Assembly (NCBI RefSeq): GCF_020103695.1
Contig: NZ_JAHXBF010000003.1
Location: 434,001 to 498,000, forward strand
Source: Hyalangium versicolor
GTDB lineage: Bacteria; Myxococcota; Myxococcia; Myxococcales; Myxococcaceae
Direction: 5' to 3'
DNA length: 64,000 nucleotides
Below the pieces are notes generated by a model. That model was not told where the DNA came from, did not search any database, and saw only the letters and a list, made by a program, of their open reading frames with translations. Positions 61,301-64,000 of this stretch are shown one piece after another. Within the stretch, counting starts at the first letter, position 1, and each line of letters starts with the position of its first letter. Position numbers and translations under genes: made by a program.

Positions 61301-64000
61301 GCATGATGGGGTAGTAGACCGTTCCATTGTCCCACACGTCATTGTGGTGGATGACGCGAGGCTGGCTGGTGCTATCGATGCTGAAGCCTGGGTTGGGATA
61401 GCGAGCGGTGATGATGTTGTCGTAGATGCTGACGGGGCCTGCGGTATCTCGTACGCGGAGGGCTCTGTAGGTGTTGCCGGTGATCGTGTTGTGGACGAGG
61501 TGGGCCGAGGCTCTCAGGTCGATGGCTTCCTGGCCGTAGCTCGGATTACCGCTGGTGCGCACCAGGCTGTAGAGGAGATCGGTGATGCCTCCGTCGGCAC
61601 GGATCGCCTGACTGCAGCTCTGCAGGGCGCCATGGCTGAAGGAGAGGGTGCCTCCCGCGACGAGGAGGCATTGGGTGGTGGCCCCCTGGATCGTGGTGTG
61701 GTGGAGGGCCGAGGTACCCGTATTGCTCACGCCGAAGAGGCCCGCGTTCAAGGTGACGTAGTCGAGGGTCGCCGTGCCCTGGACGCGAAGACCGTAGGCT
61801 CCGGTGGCGTTGAGGGTGACGGGAGCCTCCAGGGTGCCTTGAACCGCGAGGGTGCCGTCGACGATGAGCTCGGTGCGCGCCGTGTCCACCCCCGAGCGCA
61901 GGCCATCAGGAACCGCGAAGGTGAGGGAGGCGCCCGGAGTCAGGGTGAGGGTGACGCCGGGGCGGATGGTGAGATCTCCATCCAGGGTGTTGGCACCTGA
62001 GAGGATCTTGTCCGAGAAGAGAACGCCCTGGAGAGAACTCGTGGGATGACCTTCATAGGCGAAGGCGCCCATCTCCGTGCCATCCGAGGCGGCCATGCGG
62101 ACCGGCGAGTTCTCGGTGGGGCGGAAGTCCGTGGCGCTGACCAGCAGCGGGTTGGCGGAGATGCCGCCGGCTCCCGGGCTGACGTAGGCGTAGTTGCCGA
62201 CTCGATGTCCCCAGACGTTGTTGTGGTGGACCGAGCGCGTGGGGAGGGTGAGATCGTTGAAGTAGAGGCCGAAGGTGCCGCTCGAGGCGATGAGGTTGTC
62301 GTGAAGGTCGACATCGCCGGAGAACTTGTTGATGAGGACGCCGCCCTCGGTGTTGCCGATGATGGAGTTATGCACCAGGGTGGCCGGTCCACCGAAGCTG
62401 AGGGCGTACCGGCTGCCCGCGCTGGCGCCGCTGGTGTGCACCACGCTGGAGGTGAGCTCGACGGCGCCCCCGGTCGTGAGGATCGCCTGGGGACAGCTCC
62501 GCAGGGTGCCGTGGGTGAAGGACAGCGTGCCGCCGGTGACGCGCAGGCACTCGGTGGTGGCTCCCTGAACGATGGAGTTGGCGAAGGTGGTGGTGCCGGA
62601 ATTGACCACGCCATAGAGCCCCGCGTTGACGGTGGCGGAGTCGAAGGTGGCCGAGCCGCTCACGATGCGCACGCCATAGGCACCGGTCGCCATGAGGGTG
62701 ATGGGCGACGTGCTGGTGCCCTGGGCGACGAGGGTGCCGTCGACGATGAGTTCGGTGCGTGCCGTGTCCACGCCGGAGCGCAGGCCATCGGCGGCGGGGA
62801 GCATGAGGGAAGCGCCCGGAGCCAGGGTGAGGGTGACCCCCGCGCGGACAGTCAGGTCTCCATCCAGGGTGTTGGCACCGGTGAGGATCTTGTCCGAGAA
62901 GAGGACTCCCATGAGGGCAGGGGTGGGGACGCCTGAATAGGTGAAGGCGCCGATATCGGTGCCATCCGAGGCGGCCAGACGCGCCGGAGAGTTCTCGGTG
63001 AGGTGGAAGTCCGAGGCGCTCACGAAGAGCGGGTGGGCGGAGATGCTGCCAGGGCCCAGCGTGCCGAGTTCGTTGCGGTAGTTGGTGACATGGTCCCAGA
63101 CGTTGTTGTGATGCAGGGTCTGGGTGGGGGCGGCGTTGCTGGTGAAGCTGATGCCCAAGCTGCCGTTGGACGTGATGAGGTTGTCATGGAAGTCCACGGC
63201 CCCGGAGAAGTTGCTGATCTGGATGGCGCCATAGGTGTTGCCGGTGATCGTGTTGTGGACCAGGGTGGTCGGAGCGCCCAACGCGATGGCGGCGCGGGAG
63301 CCGGAGCTGGAGCCACTGGCGCGCACCAGGTTGTTGCGGAGTTCGATGGTGCCGCCGAGAGCGAGGAGCGCTTGTGGGCAGCTCTGCAGGGTGCCGGAGG
63401 TGAAGGACAGCGTGCCACCGGTGACGCGCAGGCACTCGTTCGAGGCCCCCTGAACAGTGGAGTGGTGGAGGGTGGAGGAGCCGGCGCTGATCACGCCATA
63501 GAGGCCGGCGCTCAAGGTGGTGTACTCGAGGGTCGCCGAGCCCTGGACGCGGATGCCGTAGGCCCCGGTGGCGGTGAGGGTGGCGGGAGCCTCGCTGGTG
63601 CCTTGAACGGCCAGGGTGCCGTCGACGATGAGCTCGACGCGTGCCGTGTCCAGACCCGAGCGCAGGCCATCCGTGGACGCGAAGGTGAGGGAGGCGCCAG
63701 GAGCCAGGGTGAGGGTAACGCCGGGGCGGATGGTGAGATCTCCGTCCAGGGTGTTGGCGCCCGTGAGGAGCTTGTCGGAGAAGAGGATGCCCTGGAGCGA
63801 CGTGGTGGGCTGGCCCGCATACGCGAAGTCGAGGGCCCCCAGATCGGTGCCGTCCGAGGCGGCCATGCGGGCGGGAGAGTTCTCCGAGAGGTGGAAGTCC
63901 GAGCTGCTCACGAAGAGCGGGTTGGCGGAGATGCTGCCGGGCCCCGGGACGAGATAGGTGCTGAGGTTGAAGGTGCTGTGCCCCCAGAGATCATTGTGGT
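58335..64000 (-). CDS. Giant beta-helix/Ig-like MYXO-CTERM surface protein, 5'-truncated
   Basis: At least 1887 residues are visible; the frame is still open at the window edge. The N-terminal 1250 visible residues are right-handed beta-helix modules (family PbH1-like, HNTITGNTYGA, HHNNVWGHS), each about 294 residues and about 882 bp at DNA level. Then about five Ig-like (Big-type) domains of about 85 residues (TATAYDTSDTPIPEAVITW, VQVTPASVALRVRGTQQLTA type), thrombospondin type 3 Ca2+ repeats (DSDGDQLSNVAEFEAGTDP, TDGDGLPNVRDPDSDGDGL), and a MYXO-CTERM end: Cys motif CGCSGSG, hydrophobic GSVFGLLLLSLLG and RIRRLRWRR. This tail is known to be cut by a rhombosortase-type or myxosortase enzyme and to anchor proteins at the surface. 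An adhesin or matrix role is inferred. Confidence 0.9.
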   Translation of the reverse strand, partial: HNDLWGHSTFNLSTYLVPGPGSISANPLFVSSSDFHLSENSPARMAASDGTDLGALDFAYAGQPTTSLQGILFSDKLLTGANTLDGDLTIRPGVTLTLAPGASLTFASTDGLRSGLDTARVELIVDGTLAVQGTSEAPATLTATGAYGIRVQGSATLEYTTLSAGLYGVISAGSSTLHHSTVQGASNECLRVTGGTLSFTSGTLQSCPQALLALGGTIELRNNLVRASGSSSGSRAAIALGAPTTLVHNTITGNTYGAIQISNFSGAVDFHDNLITSNGSLGISFTSNAAPTQTLHHNNVWDHVTNYRNELGTLGPGSISAHPLFVSASDFHLTENSPARLAASDGTDIGAFTYSGVPTPALMGVLFSDKILTGANTLDGDLTVRAGVTLTLAPGASLMLPAADGLRSGVDTARTELIVDGTLVAQGTSTSPITLMATGAYGVRIVSGSATFDSATVNAGLYGVVNSGTTTFANSIVQGATTECLRVTGGTLSFTHGTLRSCPQAILTTGGAVELTSSVVHTSGASAGSRYALSFGGPATLVHNSIIGNTEGGVLINKFSGDVDLHDNLIASSGTFGLYFNDLTLPTRSVHHNNVWGHRVGNYAYVSPGAGGISANPLLVSATDFRPTENSPVRMAASDGTEMGAFAYEGHPTSSLQGVLFSDKILSGANTLDGDLTIRPGVTLTLTPGASLTFAVPDGLRSGVDTARTELIVDGTLAVQGTLEAPVTLNATGAYGLRVQGTATLDYVTLNAGLFGVSNTGTSALHHTTIQGATTQCLLVAGGTLSFSHGALQSCSQAIRADGGITDLLYSLVRTSGNPSYGQEAIDLRASAHLVHNTITGNTYRALRVRDTAGPVSIYDNIITARYPNPGFSIDSTSQPRVIHHNDVWDNGTVYYPIMPSGPGGISANPLFVSDSDFRLTEYSPARMAASDGTDMGAFAYEGHPTPILTGVLFSDLTLTGANTLAGDLTVRPGVTLTLAPGASLTFATTDALGAGADTTKTELFIDGNLAVQGTSDAPVTFTATGAEGVFIRGSAAFEYATIQAGRIGVLSTGTSTFSHSTIQGADTCLYVKGGTTTFSHGTLRNCHAALHTSGGSTLMEYSLVHDNDPLIYSAYVIGLAAPTVLRHNTITGNLQGAIVVYDFSGEVTLTDNVITSNGLHGIYFPYTGRPARSVHHNNVWGHSDSDYNVYVVPGPGSLSVDPLYVGEPDFSLQATSPCRHAASDGLDMGAFPYVPPSASYVVVMPSDSTLAVQGTQQFTATAYDTSDTPIPEAVITWSASGAAGTVDSSGLFTASCAPGTYAGAVTATADGQSSSATVTLTPGPAALVTLAPAAATLTVQDTQQFTATVQDNCLNVLPSAPVSWIASNGGGAISPSGLFTAGTTPGIFEHTVSVTSGTVSATASVTVNPGPVQTVQVTPASVALRVRGTQQLTATATDAWGNPVSSTPSWSVSSAAVGSIDADGLFTAGSIAGLYPNAVRAQIDGVSGSADLTLTPGDVTRIVVTPALIQVGPRGVQQLSARAEDAEGNEVPISPVWSALHAAGTITPEGLFTAAHVPGTYPESVIATANGLTGTSSVVVAPGPLHRVVLSPQNPTVVIQGTVAFSAKAYDAFDNELRIPATWETVHGGGTIDASGLFTAGLESGTFANTLQVTVGGQSVSTSVTVADDFDGDGMSDAWEVAHGFDPSSPGDGALDSDGDQLSNVAEFEAGTDPHDADTDDDGVIDGREPRPNEDTDGDGLPNVRDPDSDGDGLFDGTEMAVSSPPGGTDVSKEQFAADADPSTSTDPLTADTDGDGRKDGEEDANHNGLLDPGETDPNTPDTFCSATPECGTGKTCQEGVCVDAPSEPQDENKGCGCSGSGAGGSVFGLLLLSLLGRIRRLRWRR
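60300..64000 (-). repeat. 882-bp tandem repeats within the giant surface-protein gene
   Basis: At least four copies of a 294-residue module; the recurring point LFSDKILTGANTLDGDLT falls at 63753, 62871, 61989 and 61110 (spacing 882, 882 and 879 bp). Recurrent blocks are SPARMAASDGTDMGAF, RPGVTLTLAPGASLTF and TARTELIVDGTLAVQGT. The copies are close enough at DNA level to allow recombination between them. The array continues past the right edge of the window. Confidence 0.85.

Noticed and set aside
58947..62000. 1017-residue plus-strand open frame
   Set aside because: Antisense to the giant surface-protein gene; repeats mirror that gene's and no domain is recognised.

Overview
The window is high-GC DNA from a myxobacterium (Myxococcota), most likely of the Cystobacterineae. 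The evidence is strong third-position GC with long antisense shadow frames, a C-terminal MYXO-CTERM sorting tail on a giant surface protein, a lipoprotein with Myxococcus-type cysteine-rich (DUF4215) repeats, many lipoproteins, TonB components and sensor kinases. About 48 protein genes are seen. No rRNA, tRNA, CRISPR array, insertion sequence or prophage was found. The first gene is cut at its 5' end and the last gene runs off the right edge.

Layout. 1-5.4 kb: a c-type cytochrome fragment, a 14-repeat lipoprotein and a TonB-like protein. 5.5-10.4 kb: an OmpR-type response regulator overlapping its histidine kinase, then a cytosolic kinase with a PhnD-like ligand-binding module. 10.5-16.8 kb: aldo/keto reductase, OsmC protein, a long U32-family protein, prephenate dehydrogenase with a degenerate chorismate-mutase tail, and a beta-hydroxyacid dehydrogenase. 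16.8-20.9 kb: a cluster of 65-bp hairpin repeats, a PfkB sugar kinase, and a divergent three-gene sugar ABC importer. 20.9-24.8 kb: Yip1-like membrane protein, endonuclease III, DUF418 membrane protein and a zinc metallopeptidase.

24.8-31.1 kb is the accessory highlight. A 1603-residue protein combines a TIR domain, a NACHT NTPase, a pentapeptide-like linker and 14 near-identical WD40 repeats, the architecture of bacterial NLR-type immune proteins. Beside it lie a small Cys-rich lipoprotein and a cytosolic partner that resemble a toxin/immunity pair, then a TerB-like protein.

31-48 kb is mixed metabolism and envelope: AraC regulator, VOC protein, a TonB-dependent receptor with an N-terminal TonB_C-like domain plus partner lipoprotein, hydrolases, an RluA-type pseudouridine synthase, a MshEN protein, membrane/zinc-ribbon proteins, a PRISE-type reductase divergent from a LysR regulator, and an S37 peptidase. 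48-58 kb: a Ycf48-like propeller, a fibro-slime/DUF4215 lipoprotein, a eukaryote-like SET methyltransferase, an HxlR regulator, a UvrA-like ATPase, and an SDR/TetR pair with three matching operators. 58.3 kb to the end is a giant beta-helix/Ig-like MYXO-CTERM surface protein built from 294-residue repeats.
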